Origin: a candidate division WOR-3 bacterium
GTDB lineage: Bacteria > SDB-A
DNA: 64,000 bases
Assembly (NCBI GenBank): GCA_016934535.1
Contig: JAFGSQ010000010.1
Span: 1-64,000, forward strand
Reading direction: 5' to 3'
The notes under the pieces are model-generated. The model had not been told where the DNA came from, did no database searches, and was given only the letters and a program-made list of their open reading frames with translations. Each line of letters starts with the position of its first letter. Position 1 is the first letter of the stretch. Made by a program: the position numbers and the translations under genes. Shown in pieces: positions 43,476 through 54,300 of the stretch.

Positions 43476-44716
43476 GAAAATTATACATAACAATTTTTGT
43501 TCTGGCTTTGCTGTCTTGCAGAGAAACCAAAAGACGCGAAATCACTTTAATGGACGACTCTCTGCCTTTCCAACCTCAACCTGTTTCAGAAACTCTAACC
43601 GGCGTTTTAGACTCCGGAGAATATCTGTCATCGCTTATTACGCGCGTTGCCGCATCAAGAATGAAAACCGGTGAGATATCCCTGATATTCGGACGGCTGT
43701 TCAAAACAGAACAATGCAGACCCGGCGAAAGTTTGTTTGTTTTCGTTGAAAAGGATTCTGTTGTGTGTTTTCTTTTCAAACGCAAAGAAGACCAGATGTA
43801 CAGAGTTTTCAGAACAGATTCAGGCTGGAGAGGGGAAACGGTTGAAGTTGATGTTTCCTTCGTGCCCTTCGTCATTAAAGGCAAGCTGGACGCTCAAAAT
43901 CCCTCTCTATGGCAGAGCATAATCAATGCCGGAGGCAACGACGACGTTGCAGCCGCGTTCTGCAACCTGCTCGAGTATCAGGCGGATTTCACATTCAGTT
44001 CTCGGGAAGGGGATTCTTTCGAGATACTGATATTCAAAAAATATTCCGGAGGATCCTGCATTGGCAGAACTTCAATAATTTCAGGAAACTACTGGGGAAG
44101 CAGAACTTCCGGAGAGGCTTATCTTTATCCTTATTCCCGTTTTTCTCATTTCAGCCTCGACGGGCAAAGTTCCCAGAGAAGATTTCTCAGTTCCCCTGTC
44201 TCATACTCGCGGATTTCTTCGGGTTTTTCACCGGCCAGATTTCATCCCATTCTTCAATATACAAGGGCGCACAGAGGTGTAGATTACTCTGCTCCCACCG
44301 GAACCCCTGTTTCCGCGATTGCGGCGGGCACTGTCGTCTTGTCAGGATGGTCCGGAGAAGCCGGCATCGCCGTCAGAATAAAACATTCGGGGGGCGTAGA
44401 AAGCGAATACTATCATTTGAGCAAAATAGCCGACGGAATTTCGATGGGAAAAAGAATCGAACAAGGTCAGTTAGTTGGTTTCGTTGGTTCGACCGGTTTA
44501 TCAACCGGTCCTCATTTGCATTTCGGCATAAAAATCAACGGCACTCATGTGGATCCGCTCCCGGTTCTTGCAAGAGCTTCCGGAGAACCTCTCCCGGAAA
44601 ATGAAATGTATGTTTTTGAAAAAGCAGTCAGATATTACGATATAATAAGCACGGTTGTTTCAGACCTCAGTTTTATTGAGATGGAGAAAACGGCGGCGGG
44701 ATTTCCCGGATTCTGA
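43472..44716 (+). CDS. M23-family (LytM) peptidase lipoprotein
   Basis: 414 residues. Lipobox LLSC with Cys16. The N-terminal region (about 40-245) has a LysM-like or opacity-associated-like segment (CRPGESLFVFVEKDSVVCFLF). The C-terminal LytM domain has HRGVD (His267, Asp271) and HLH (His348, His350), all zinc and catalytic residues intact. It should cleave peptidoglycan cross-links or activate other amidases in the periplasm. ATGA overlap with the phosphoesterase gene. Confidence 0.9.
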   Translation: MRKLYITIFVLALLSCRETKRREITLMDDSLPFQPQPVSETLTGVLDSGEYLSSLITRVAASRMKTGEISLIFGRLFKTEQCRPGESLFVFVEKDSVVCFLFKRKEDQMYRVFRTDSGWRGETVEVDVSFVPFVIKGKLDAQNPSLWQSIINAGGNDDVAAAFCNLLEYQADFTFSSREGDSFEILIFKKYSGGSCIGRTSIISGNYWGSRTSGEAYLYPYSRFSHFSLDGQSSQRRFLSSPVSYSRISSGFSPARFHPILQYTRAHRGVDYSAPTGTPVSAIAAGTVVLSGWSGEAGIAVRIKHSGGVESEYYHLSKIADGISMGKRIEQGQLVGFVGSTGLSTGPHLHFGIKINGTHVDPLPVLARASGEPLPENEMYVFEKAVRYYDIISTVVSDLSFIEMEKTAAGFPGF

Positions 44717-44718
44717 AT

Positions 44719-45630
44719 ATGAATGCAGTTGAGATAAACGAACTTAAAAAAACATACAAAACGGGATTCTTCCCCAAAAAGATAAAAGCTCTTGACGGTC
44801 TTTCTTTCTTCGTCGGAAGAGGTAAAATCTACGGCCTTTTGGGTCCTAACGGAGCCGGAAAATCAACTACAATGAAAATACTGAGCGGATTGATCAATAA
44901 AGACGGCGGATCTGCAAAAATTTTTTCAGAGTCGGCTGGAACAATGAAATCAAAAAGCATAATCGGATTTCTTCCTGAAAACCCTGTCTTTTACTCTCAT
45001 TTGACGGGAAAAGAATTTTTGTCTCTTTCATTCGCTCTGCTCGGAAAAACTCAAAACAAGCATACACTCGAAGTTTTACTCGAATCAGTCGGAATATCAA
45101 AATCATCGGAAAACCACATAAAAACTTATTCCAAAGGTATGCTTCAAAGACTGGGCATCGCTCAGGCTTTGGCAGGCGACCCGGAAGTCCTCATACTCGA
45201 CGAGCCTCTTTCAGGCGTCGATCCTGTCGGAAGGGCGGAAATAAAAGAGATAATCAGAAAATTAAAATACGACGGAAAAACCGTCATCATATCAACGCAC
45301 ACGCTTCCGGACATCGAAGAGCTGGCCGACGACATCGGCATAATAGACAAGGGAAAACTTGTAATGCAGGATTCTTTGCTCAACATAACGTCAAAATACA
45401 GAAACGCTTTCACTCTGGTTGTCGAGTCCGGCAAAAACGACATCAAAAAGACAGTAACTTCAGCAGTTCCGCAGAACTGCGGCGAAAACCTTTGGAAGAT
45501 AGAAGGAAACAGGGAAACGCTTGAGAAAGTTATGAAGACATGCCAGACGGAAAATGTAAAAATCATTCAATACGGCCCTTCTCTATCTCCCCTTGAACAG
45601 ACTTTCGTGGATTTGATGGGCGCAAAATGA
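44719..45630 (+). CDS. ABC transporter ATP-binding protein
   Basis: 303 residues. Walker A GPNGAGKST, signature YSKGMLQRLGIAQAL (a KGM variant of LSGGQ, as in the CcmA/NatA group), Walker B VLILDEP and the switch His in STHTLPD. The C-terminal 80 residues form the usual DrrA/NatA extension. Together with the overlapping permease gene it makes a two-gene exporter or membrane-remodelling ABC-2 system. Substrate unknown. Confidence 0.93.
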   Translation: MNAVEINELKKTYKTGFFPKKIKALDGLSFFVGRGKIYGLLGPNGAGKSTTMKILSGLINKDGGSAKIFSESAGTMKSKSIIGFLPENPVFYSHLTGKEFLSLSFALLGKTQNKHTLEVLLESVGISKSSENHIKTYSKGMLQRLGIAQALAGDPEVLILDEPLSGVDPVGRAEIKEIIRKLKYDGKTVIISTHTLPDIEELADDIGIIDKGKLVMQDSLLNITSKYRNAFTLVVESGKNDIKKTVTSAVPQNCGENLWKIEGNRETLEKVMKTCQTENVKIIQYGPSLSPLEQTFVDLMGAK

Positions 45631-46400
45631 AAAAGGTGTTTGTTCTCGCTGAAGTCACATTCAAAGTTCTTCTCAGAGAAAGGTCTCTTTATTTCATTTC
45701 TGTTTTTCCTGTTTTAATGAGCTTGATGCCAGTGCTTATTAAACCACTCGTCCTCGGAGAATACGAAAAAATTCTTTATGATTTTTCCAACGCCACTTTT
45801 CTTTTGACCGGAATTCTCGTAGCTGTTGTCACGGGGACAACAGTTATACAGACTGAATTCAAGCAAAGGACGATATATCTTATCCTTTCCAAACCTGTCA
45901 GAAGAGATCATTATCTGATAGCCAAATTCCTGGGCATGTACTGGAGTATATTTATTCTGGAAATATTCATTGCTCTTCTTTTTGCCGTTGTTTTTATAAT
46001 GACCAAGGTGCCTTTACGTCTCGAATTCTGCCTAAATTTTATCTTTATCCAGCTTCAGCTTTTAATAGTCTGCGCTTTGAGTGTTTTTTTCTCTTCTTTC
46101 GCGACTCCGATTACCGGCGCCGTGTTCACTTTTCTTACAGTGCTTTCCGGGTTCTATCTTTCTTCAGCCTTGAATTTCAGCGACATAAGTCATAAATTGA
46201 ACCCTCTGACAAAGTTTGTTGTCTCCTTATTAGCATACATTTTACCGGCTTTTTCGGAAATTGACATTAACATCCTCGCGTACAAAAGGATCCCCCTGGG
46301 ATATGATTTCGCTCTTTCCGCTGTTTCATATTCTCTGTTTTACGTTATTTCATGCCTGGCTTTGTCAATCATCTTTTTCGAAAGGAAGGAATTTTTCTGA
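45627..46400 (+). CDS. ABC-2 type permease
   Basis: 257 residues with six hydrophobic helices, and the ABC-2 hallmark (TVIQTEFKQRTIYLILSKPVRRDHYLIAKFLG) after the second. The start overlaps the ATPase stop (ATGA at 45627-45630). It is the membrane half of the adjacent exporter. Substrate unknown. Confidence 0.9.
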   Translation: MKKVFVLAEVTFKVLLRERSLYFISVFPVLMSLMPVLIKPLVLGEYEKILYDFSNATFLLTGILVAVVTGTTVIQTEFKQRTIYLILSKPVRRDHYLIAKFLGMYWSIFILEIFIALLFAVVFIMTKVPLRLEFCLNFIFIQLQLLIVCALSVFFSSFATPITGAVFTFLTVLSGFYLSSALNFSDISHKLNPLTKFVVSLLAYILPAFSEIDINILAYKRIPLGYDFALSAVSYSLFYVISCLALSIIFFERKEFF

Positions 46401-47221
46401 GCTTTCTTGAAGCACTTAGAAGCTACCCTTCTGTTCTGCTTGGAACGTACTGGTTTTTTCTCGGAACATGTCTCGGTTCATTTTCAAACGTCTGCATATA
46501 CAGAATGCCGAGAAAAATTTCCGTTGTGAAATCCCGGTCTTTTTGCCCGGAATGCGGAAAAAAAATACATTTTTACCTGAACATTCCCGTTGTTTCCTAT
46601 TTGCTGCTCCAGGGAAAATGCCGTTACTGCAAAAAAGCTATCTCTCCGCGTTATCCCCTCGTCGAATTATCGGTCGGAATACTGTTCTTGTATTCTTTTG
46701 TTTTTTTCGGAACGACTCTCGACGCCGTCAGAATATCCGCTCTGCTTTTTTTTCTTTTCACGGTTTCTGCAACTGACACCGACAGATATATCGTGCCTGT
46801 AAAACTGACTTCGGCTGGAATTGTTTTCGGCCTCTTGACTTCGTTTATCAAAAACGGTTTTGTCACCCCCCTCGAAAGCCTTGCGGGGACAGCAATAGCA
46901 ATTGGTACAGTCGTCTTGTTCAATGATTTGTTTTCAGCCTTATTTTCTAAAAACGGACTCGGTGACGGGGACGCGAGCGTTGCCGGATTGATAGGAGCTT
47001 ACACCGGCTGGAAGGCTTCGTTTTTTTCCTTGTTTTTCGGCTCTGTTTTTGGGCTCATTTTTTCGCTGGCTCTTATGGTTTTTTTTAGAAAAAACGTCGA
47101 AAAAGACTGGCGGGATCCTGAACCGAGATGGAAAAAAATACCTTTTGTTCCTTTTATTTCAGCGGGTTTTCTGATTTGGACCGTATTGTCTAAATATTTG
47201 ACGATTGATTTTTCTTTTTGA
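46352..47221 (+). CDS. pilD: Type IV prepilin peptidase / N-methyltransferase
   Basis: 289 residues from ATG 46352, or 274 from a CTG at 46397 that overlaps the permease TGA and has AGGAAGGA upstream. The cytoplasmic loop carries two zinc CxxC pairs (CPEC, CRYC). The aspartic acid sites are TDTDRYIVP and GLGDGDAS; the usual Lys after GxGD is replaced by Gly-Asp. About seven membrane helices. It cleaves and methylates type IV pilin or type II secretion pseudopilin leaders. No pilin gene is in the window. Confidence 0.88.
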   Translation: MPGFVNHLFRKEGIFLSFLEALRSYPSVLLGTYWFFLGTCLGSFSNVCIYRMPRKISVVKSRSFCPECGKKIHFYLNIPVVSYLLLQGKCRYCKKAISPRYPLVELSVGILFLYSFVFFGTTLDAVRISALLFFLFTVSATDTDRYIVPVKLTSAGIVFGLLTSFIKNGFVTPLESLAGTAIAIGTVVLFNDLFSALFSKNGLGDGDASVAGLIGAYTGWKASFFSLFFGSVFGLIFSLALMVFFRKNVEKDWRDPEPRWKKIPFVPFISAGFLIWTVLSKYLTIDFSF

Positions 47222-49819
47222 TCACTTTTTAACTGAAATCTCAAGTTGTCCGTTTCTTTCTTCAATGTTTATTGTGTCTCCGGGATTTATGTCTCCCTTG
47301 ATTATCTTTTCAGCCAGCACGTTTTCAACGTTTCTTTGAAGATATCTTTTTATCGGCCTCGCGCCGTATATAGGATCGTAAGCCTCCGACGCTATCATTT
47401 TTTTGGCATTTTCAGATATAGCAATGTTGTTTTTATTTTCTTTCAGCCTTTCTCTTATTTTTTCAATCTGTAAATCAACTATCTTTTCGACCTGTTCGAC
47501 TGTCAAGGGCATGAACATGACGACTTCATCAACTCTGTTGAGGAATTCAGGCTTGAAATGGTTTCTCAGTGCGTCGAGAACGTCCTTTTTGCGTTCGTCG
47601 AACATATATCCGTCTTTTCCCATGCCTTCTACGAGCAGAGCGCTGCCTATATTGGAAGTCATAATCAGTATCGTGTTTTTGAAGTCCACTGTCCTTCCTT
47701 TATTGTCCGTGAGTCTTCCGTCGTCCATAATCTGCAAGAGCGCGTTGAATATATCCGGATGAGCTTTTTCAATTTCATCGAAAAGTATTACGCTGTAAGG
47801 CTTTCTTCTGACGGCTTCCGTCAACTGCCCCCCCTCGTCGTATCCGACATACCCCGGAGGAGCGCCTATGAGTTTGGAAACCGTGTGCTTTTCCATGTAC
47901 TCCGTCATGTCAATTCTTATGAGGTTTTCTTCCGTGTCAAAAAGCACTTCAGTCAAAGCTTTCGCAAGTTCGGTCTTTCCCACCCCGGTAGGACCGAGAA
48001 AAATGAAATTACCTATCGGTTTCGAAGGATCTTTGAGGCCGGCTCTCGCTCTCAATACCGATTTTGAAAGAGCGGAAACCGCCGGGTCCTGTCCAATTAC
48101 TCTTTCGTGCAGGAGTTCTTCAAGCTTCATCAGCTTTTCTCTTTCGCCTTCGATAAGCTTATTGACTGGGATACCAGTCCAAAGAGAGACAACTCCGGCG
48201 ATCTCTTCCTCCGAAACTTCTTCTCTCAAAAGCCTGCCTTCCCCTTTATCTGATCCGGCCTCGAGCGAAGCGAGTTCTTTTTCAAGATTCAGAAGTTTAC
48301 CGTATCTAAGCTCAGCGGCTTTGTTCAGGTCGTATTCCCTTTCGGCTTTATCCGACTCAGTGCGGACCCTTTCAATTTCTTCCCTGACCTTGCCTATCCG
48401 GATTATTTGTTCTTTTTCCTGAGACCATTTTTTCCGCAGCTTTGAATATTTGTCTTTGTTTTTTTCAATGTCTGTTTCGATTTCGGCAAGTCTCGCTTTG
48501 CTCGCTTTATCTTTTTCTTTTTTCAAGGCTTCTCTTTCTATCTCTAGTCGGGTGATTCTCCTGTTCAGGTCGTCTATCACAGACGGCATACTGTCAATTT
48601 CAGATCTGATTTTTGCTGCGGCTTCGTCTATCAGGTCGATGGCTTTGTCAGGGAGAAACCTGTCAGATATGTATCTGTGACTCAAGACAGCCGAAGCAAC
48701 AATTGCGCTGTCGAGGATTTTTATTCCGTGATGAATCTCAAACTTTTCTTTTAGGCCTCTCAAGATCGATATCGTATCTTCTACTGAAGGTTCGTCTACC
48801 AGGACCGGTTGAAAACGCCTTTCGAAAGCGGCGTCTTTTTCAATGTGTTTTCTGTATTCGTCTATTGTTGTGGCTCCGATACAATGTATTTCACCTCTTG
48901 CAAGAAGAGGTTTTAGCATGTTACCGGCGTCGATTGATCCTTCGGCTTTTCCAGCGCCCACGACTATGTGAAGTTCATCGATGAACATGAGAATTTTGCC
49001 TTCCGATTTCTGAACTTCATTTAAAACGGCTTTAAGTCTTTCTTCAAATTCCCCCCTGAATTTCGCTCCGGCTATTAGCGATCCCATGTCTAGGGCAAAA
49101 ATCTTTTTGTCTTTCAAGCCCTCGGGAACATCGCCTCTTTCTATTCTTTGAGCGAGGCCTTCAACTATCGCAGTCTTGCCGACTCCGGGGTCGCCTATTA
49201 GGACAGGATTGTTCTTTGTCCTTCTCAAAAGGATCCTCACGACTCTTCTTATCTCTTCGTCTCTGCCGATAACCGGATCCAGTTTGTTGGACCGTGCGAG
49301 TTCTACAAGTTCGCGCCCGTATTTCTTCAAAACGTCGTAAGTCGCTTCAGGTTCAGCGCTGGTCACTCGCTGACTTCCTCTCATTTCCATGAGCACTTTC
49401 AAGAATTTTTCTCTGTCAATTCCGAATTCGTTAAGTATCTTTCTCGTCCTCTTGCTTGCGTCAGATGTCATCGCCAGAAAAATATGCTCCACGCTGACGA
49501 ATTCATCTTTCATTTTCTGTGCTTCTTCAAACGAATCTGCAAGTATCAGATTAAGATCCGATCCGATTCCCGGAGACAAGGCACCGCTTTGACCGGTCAC
49601 GGAAGGATATTTCATTATTTCTTTCTCGGTTTTTTCAGCCAGACCTTGAACGTCCGTGTTCATCCTCATTAATATCTGAGGTATGAAACCGTTTTCCTGC
49701 TGAATCAAAGCCAGAAGAAGATGCTCGGGTTCTATTATCTGATTCGCTCTTCGTGAAGCTTCAATCTGGGAAGAGTGAACGGCCTCCTGTGCCTTTGTTG
49801 TCAATTTATTAAAATCCAT
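47222..49819 (-). CDS. clpB: ClpB disaggregase
   Basis: 865 residues from ATG 49819, with AGGGG upstream; the frame runs 58 codons further but with implausible sequence. N-domain (1-150), first AAA with Walker A GDPGVGKT at 209-216, a coiled-coil middle domain (about 400-530, very charged), second AAA with GPTGVGKT near 605, the pore loop GYVGYDEGG, and the C-terminal oligomerisation domain. It resolves protein aggregates with DnaK. No CIRCE element is visible in the upstream region. Its 3' end meets pilD (stop to stop, adjacent). Confidence 0.96.
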   Translation of the reverse strand: MDFNKLTTKAQEAVHSSQIEASRRANQIIEPEHLLLALIQQENGFIPQILMRMNTDVQGLAEKTEKEIMKYPSVTGQSGALSPGIGSDLNLILADSFEEAQKMKDEFVSVEHIFLAMTSDASKRTRKILNEFGIDREKFLKVLMEMRGSQRVTSAEPEATYDVLKKYGRELVELARSNKLDPVIGRDEEIRRVVRILLRRTKNNPVLIGDPGVGKTAIVEGLAQRIERGDVPEGLKDKKIFALDMGSLIAGAKFRGEFEERLKAVLNEVQKSEGKILMFIDELHIVVGAGKAEGSIDAGNMLKPLLARGEIHCIGATTIDEYRKHIEKDAAFERRFQPVLVDEPSVEDTISILRGLKEKFEIHHGIKILDSAIVASAVLSHRYISDRFLPDKAIDLIDEAAAKIRSEIDSMPSVIDDLNRRITRLEIEREALKKEKDKASKARLAEIETDIEKNKDKYSKLRKKWSQEKEQIIRIGKVREEIERVRTESDKAEREYDLNKAAELRYGKLLNLEKELASLEAGSDKGEGRLLREEVSEEEIAGVVSLWTGIPVNKLIEGEREKLMKLEELLHERVIGQDPAVSALSKSVLRARAGLKDPSKPIGNFIFLGPTGVGKTELAKALTEVLFDTEENLIRIDMTEYMEKHTVSKLIGAPPGYVGYDEGGQLTEAVRRKPYSVILFDEIEKAHPDIFNALLQIMDDGRLTDNKGRTVDFKNTILIMTSNIGSALLVEGMGKDGYMFDERKKDVLDALRNHFKPEFLNRVDEVVMFMPLTVEQVEKIVDLQIEKIRERLKENKNNIAISENAKKMIASEAYDPIYGARPIKRYLQRNVENVLAEKIIKGDINPGDTINIEERNGQLEISVKK

Positions 49820-49879
49820 TTTTTCCCCTTTTATTTTAAAAAATACACGCTTTTGCATGTTACGCAACCCTCTTTTGTC

Positions 49880-49923
49880 TTGAAAACGCTTGTCACGAAG
49901 AATATAATAATCTATATTTCGTG
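49880..49923 (+). promoter_or_regulatory. Promoter of the double ThyX gene with a CACGAAG/TTCGTG inverted repeat
   Basis: TTGAAA (49880-49885), a 17-base spacer and TATAAT (49903-49908), 17 bases before the ATG at 49926. The -10 box is framed by CACGAAG (49894-49900) and TTCGTG (49918-49923), the same motif that joins the hairpins at 1382-1688. A repressor operator is one possible meaning. Confidence 0.5.
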
Positions 49924-49925
49924 CT

Positions 49926-51290
49926 ATGCAGGTAAAATTGTCGGGTATAACATCGTTTGCGGACTCCGAAAAAGCCAAACAAGCGGAAGCCATGGCGACG
50001 TCTTTTGCCAGGTGCAGCAGGTCCTCCCTTTCTCTTTTGGAATTACGTAATCAAGCGCTGGCCGACGTCGAAAGCGCGAGAAAATCAAACGAAAAAATCA
50101 TTTTTGAAATGGGGCACAAATCCATCGCCGAACACGTCTGCCTCAATTTCGATTTATCCGGAATTACCAGATTCGCCGCCGAATTCATTGAACATCACAG
50201 GTTGGCGTCGTTCACCGAAAGATCTCAGCGCTACATGAACATATTTGAAAAACCGGTTGTACCTTATGAATTTCAGGAGCCCGAAAAAAAGAAAGATTTT
50301 TTGGACATCTCGGAAAAATCAACTGCGCTTTACGAAGAACTTTCTGAAAATCTTGAGAAAAAAAACCCTTCCAGGGGTGATCCTTCGAAAGAAGACTCAC
50401 GATACGCACTTACTTTGTCAGCTCCGACTCAATTGGGGATGACGGTCAACGCAAGATCTCTCGAGCATATAATTGTCACGCTCAGAAACTCCGGCCTCGC
50501 TGAAACAGAAAACATCGCCGGCCTGCTCGAGTCCGAAGCAAAAGAACACATCCCGTCTCTCATAAGGCACACTGCAGGAGCAACGGCACAATTGGCAGTA
50601 AGACCGATTTCCTCATCAAACGTGAATTCAGAGGCCGTAAAACTCGTCTCGTTCACTGAAAATGCCGATTCAAAAATCGCTTCGGGTTTGATTTTTGAGT
50701 CAGAAGGCGTTTTCCAGGAACCTGAAAAACTGTCCGAGCAGAGAAAAAAAGAAGTGATTTTAAATATTTATAAAAACCTGAACGTTCACGATCCGCTTCC
50801 CCGTTCTTTTGAACTCGCCGACTTCACTTTTTCTATAAATCTTTCTTCCTGCGCTTTCGCTCAGCTTAAGAGACACAGAATGATGACTTTATTAAACAGC
50901 TTACCTGATCCCGCCCTCGGATTCGTCATCCCGGAATCAGTAATTACAGCCGGTTATGAAAGCAAATTCCGCGAGCTGTCACTTCAATCGGAAGAAGCTT
51001 GGAAAAAAGACGGAATGAAAATATCATCTTCGTATCTTCTCGCAAATTCATTTAAAAGAACAGTACTCGTAAGGATGAATGCACGGGAACTTTGCCATTT
51101 TTCAAGATTGAGGATGGACAGTCACTCTCAATGGGAAATAAGAAAATTGGCCGACGATATAATCGGTCTGGTTTTTGAAAAAGCGCCCTTGTCTTCATTG
51201 TTGTGTTGCGGCAAAGACTCTTTTGAAAAAGTCAAAACTTCTCTCACCTCATCTCAATTTAACCGGTTTTCAAAGCGTCATTCTAAATAG
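49926..51290 (+). CDS. thyX: Tandem (double-domain) ThyX-like flavin-dependent thymidylate synthase
   Basis: 454 residues, about twice normal. First half: SITSFADS-like start, [10 protein letters not shown], then [14 protein letters not shown], close to the RHRxxSxNExSxRY signature with the first Arg changed to His, and [13 protein letters not shown]. Second half: RHRMMTLL, where the following signature residues are missing, and [14 protein letters not shown]. It would make dTMP using FAD, NADPH and methylene-THF. In such fusions the second half is often degenerate, as it seems here. No Shine-Dalgarno: the transcript leader is only about 11 bases. Confidence 0.82.
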   Translation: MQVKLSGITSFADSEKAKQAEAMATSFARCSRSSLSLLELRNQALADVESARKSNEKIIFEMGHKSIAEHVCLNFDLSGITRFAAEFIEHHRLASFTERSQRYMNIFEKPVVPYEFQEPEKKKDFLDISEKSTALYEELSENLEKKNPSRGDPSKEDSRYALTLSAPTQLGMTVNARSLEHIIVTLRNSGLAETENIAGLLESEAKEHIPSLIRHTAGATAQLAVRPISSSNVNSEAVKLVSFTENADSKIASGLIFESEGVFQEPEKLSEQRKKEVILNIYKNLNVHDPLPRSFELADFTFSINLSSCAFAQLKRHRMMTLLNSLPDPALGFVIPESVITAGYESKFRELSLQSEEAWKKDGMKISSSYLLANSFKRTVLVRMNARELCHFSRLRMDSHSQWEIRKLADDIIGLVFEKAPLSSLLCCGKDSFEKVKTSLTSSQFNRFSKRHSK

Positions 51291-51310
51291 ATTTTTTTGC
51301 GGAGCTAAGA

Positions 51311-54300
51311 ATGTCAGAAAATGAACAAAAAGCAGCCGAAATCCTGAACAAAAAACTCACCCTGGAGGGGAGAGAGCGTGAAATCTCCATGCTTGTTGCA
51401 AAACTGCAGTACACTCTTTCAGGTGAAGGGATATTCGCTCTTGTTACGGGTGCAGACGGAATAGGAAAAACCCGTTTTCTCGAAGAATTCCGATCGAAAA
51501 TCCTCTGCCCTCCTTTCATAGTTCTTCACGGTAAAGCTTCGGGAAAAGTTACCTTCATGTCCGTGTTTTCCTTTTTGATAAGCTCTTTTCTGAATTCTCA
51601 AAAAGGAAAATCCAAACTAATCGCTTCGCTGATCCCTGCCGACACCGCAAGGATCATATCCGCTTATTGCCCTTTGATTTCCGAACATTATCCGTATTCC
51701 GTTCTAAAAGTACCCCCGGCCGGAAAAGAAGCCGTTTTTGATTCTTTTTTAAAAATCATAAAGAAAATATCCTCATTGTGGCCCCTGGTAATAGTTATTG
51801 ACGATGCGGATTATATGGACTCAGGTTCAATCGAATTTCTCGAATATCTGGGATCCAACATCTATGACTGTTCCATCTTTGTGATTGCCGGCGCACTAAA
51901 CACAGGATTTCTCTCTTCAGCCAGATTTTCTTCCGAACTAATCGTATTGAAACCTTTGGATGTGAAAATGGTGGAGGATTCACTACGTTGTTTTTTTCAA
52001 AAACATATTAACCGTGAATTCGTAGAATGGGTTCACTTCCAAACAAAAGGAATTCCTTTTTTCATTGACGAAATTATAAAAACTCTCTTGCGGTCAAACA
52101 TAATATATTACAAAGACGGGACATGGAAAGTTGACGATTTCTATGAGGACGTAAAACTTCCGGAAAACGTCGCTGTTTTTTTGAAAGAGAAATTTGAAAA
52201 ACTTTCAAAAGAAGAATATGCTTTGCTTTCTTCGGTTTCAGTCCTGGAAAGCGCTTTCCCGGAACAGGCCGCCGTATTTATTTCAGAAAACATTGTTTCC
52301 GACCCGATTAAGACGATTTCGTCACTCGTGAATAAAAATTTTCTTGTCAAGGACGAAAACTCTCTGACCGATTTTCAAAATCCGCTGATTCGAAAAGCGA
52401 TTTTCGAAATCACAAAAGAAAGTGACAAAAAACGATCCCACAGAAAAGCAGCCAGGTTTTTCTCGAAAGGTAAATTTCAGGACCCGCTTTTAGAAACCTA
52501 CCATCTCACGAGGTTTTTGACGTCTGATGAATATAATATTCCACTCGCAAAGAAAATTGAAGCGGCCGCCGATCATTACAAAAAAATTCAGAATTGGGAA
52601 AGTGTTGCGGAATACATGAAAATGCTGGTTCAATTGATGAAAGAAATTCCAGAATTCAGTGATACCGACGTTCTTGAAGTCCAATCAAAGCTGCTTATAA
52701 TTTTCTCTAACCTTAAATCTGAAGCCTTTAATGAAAAGCAATACACGGATTTAATAACCCGGCTTTTTTCGGCGGGTCTTATTCAAGACGCTGTCTCTTT
52801 GTCAAACTTCCTTTCGAGGAATTATCTCGAAAGATTCGAGTATAAAAAAGCCAGGAAACTGATGGACGAGACAATCTCCCTTATACCGGAGAGAATGAAA
52901 GAAGAAAAGTGGAAACTGAAATACAACAACTGCCTTTTACTCACAAAACAGGGACATTACACAAAAGCCTCTTCTGAATGCGAAATCCTGATAAAAGAGA
53001 TCGATTCAAAAATAAGCCCGTCAGGAAAATGGTACCCGATGAATCTTTTAGGTTCGATATTTTTTCTCACGGGTAAACTACAAAAAGCGCGTAACATATA
53101 TGAGCTTTCTGTTGAAATAGCCGACAAAGCCGGTGATAAAAACAGCAAAAGCGTCTCTTTCGGAAATCTTGGTCTGGTTCTTCGCGAAATCGGGGAAATC
53201 GACCTCGCTCTGAAATTCACGAGAGAGAGCTTTGAATTATTCCATGAAACAGGAAATACAATGAAAATCGCCAAAACTCACGATTTTCTGTCGAGCTTTG
53301 CTCTCATAAAACAAGATTTAGCCCTTTCAAAAATGCATTCTTTTACTTGCAGGGAACTTGCCGAAAAAAAGGGGATGAGTGCACTCGTTCTTGAATCCAG
53401 AATCAAACTCTGCCGGATACTGCTGGAAGAGATGGATTTCAGCGGAGCCGAAAAAGAATTTTTGGACATCTCGCGTGAGCATTTCGGAGAATTGGAAAGT
53501 TCGTTGAAAACCGAGCTCTCTCTTACAGGTTCGTATATACAGCAGGAAAAACGCCAATTTAATGAAGCCATGAACTCACTTGAACAGACGCTTGAACTGT
53601 GTAAAAAAAACAAGATGAAAATCCTCGAGGCAGTCGTTCTTTCGAGAAAAGCTCAAATTCGGGCTCTTCTCCGCAACCCCAAAAAAGCGGTCGATGAATT
53701 CATTTTGGCTGAAAACATACTTAAAAAATCAGGAGCGGTTTTCTCTCTCGCAAGGCAGAAAGCCGAATTCGGTCTGTGTTTAAAAGGTGAAAAAGGGAAC
53801 AAGTATCTTCTTGAGGCGTTTGATCTTTTCGAAAAGATGCGTTTGCCTGAACAGACGGAATATTTCGCCGCCAGATCCGGTTTGAAAACGCCTTTTCCAA
53901 ACCTTTCTTTGACCGGAGTTAAAAAAAAATCAAAGAGTAAAAAACTTAAAATAACCACCTTCGGCGGTTTGACGGTGGAAGACACTGAATTGAAAAGAGT
54001 TTTTTCAGACAGGGAATGGGGATCGAGAAAAGCGAAGGAACTTCTCGCCCTCCTGCTGGTTTTTTCCGGTAGTAAAGGCGCGACTAGAGAAATGCTTGAA
54101 AATCAGCTCTGGCCTGACAAAGGACCCAAAGAATCCCAAAACAATTTTCACGTTACCCTGACGCATTTAAGAAAGACAATCGGCGCAGAAGCAGTTATCT
54201 GCGAAGAACCTTTTTACAGGCTCGACAACAGTAAATTCACCGTAGATTGCTACGAATTCGATAAAATACACGCTTTTTTCGAACAGGAAAAAAACAGAGC

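Noticed and set aside
49820-49925. CIRCE or other HrcA site before clpB
   Set aside because: No TTAGCACTC-N9-GAGTGCTAA-like repeat; the inverted repeat present is of the CACGAAG/TTCGTG kind and centred on the thyX promoter.
49820-49993. N-terminal extension of ClpB by 58 residues
   Set aside because: The family start [13 protein letters not shown] is at 49819 with a Shine-Dalgarno; the extension crosses the divergent promoter and start of the thyX gene.
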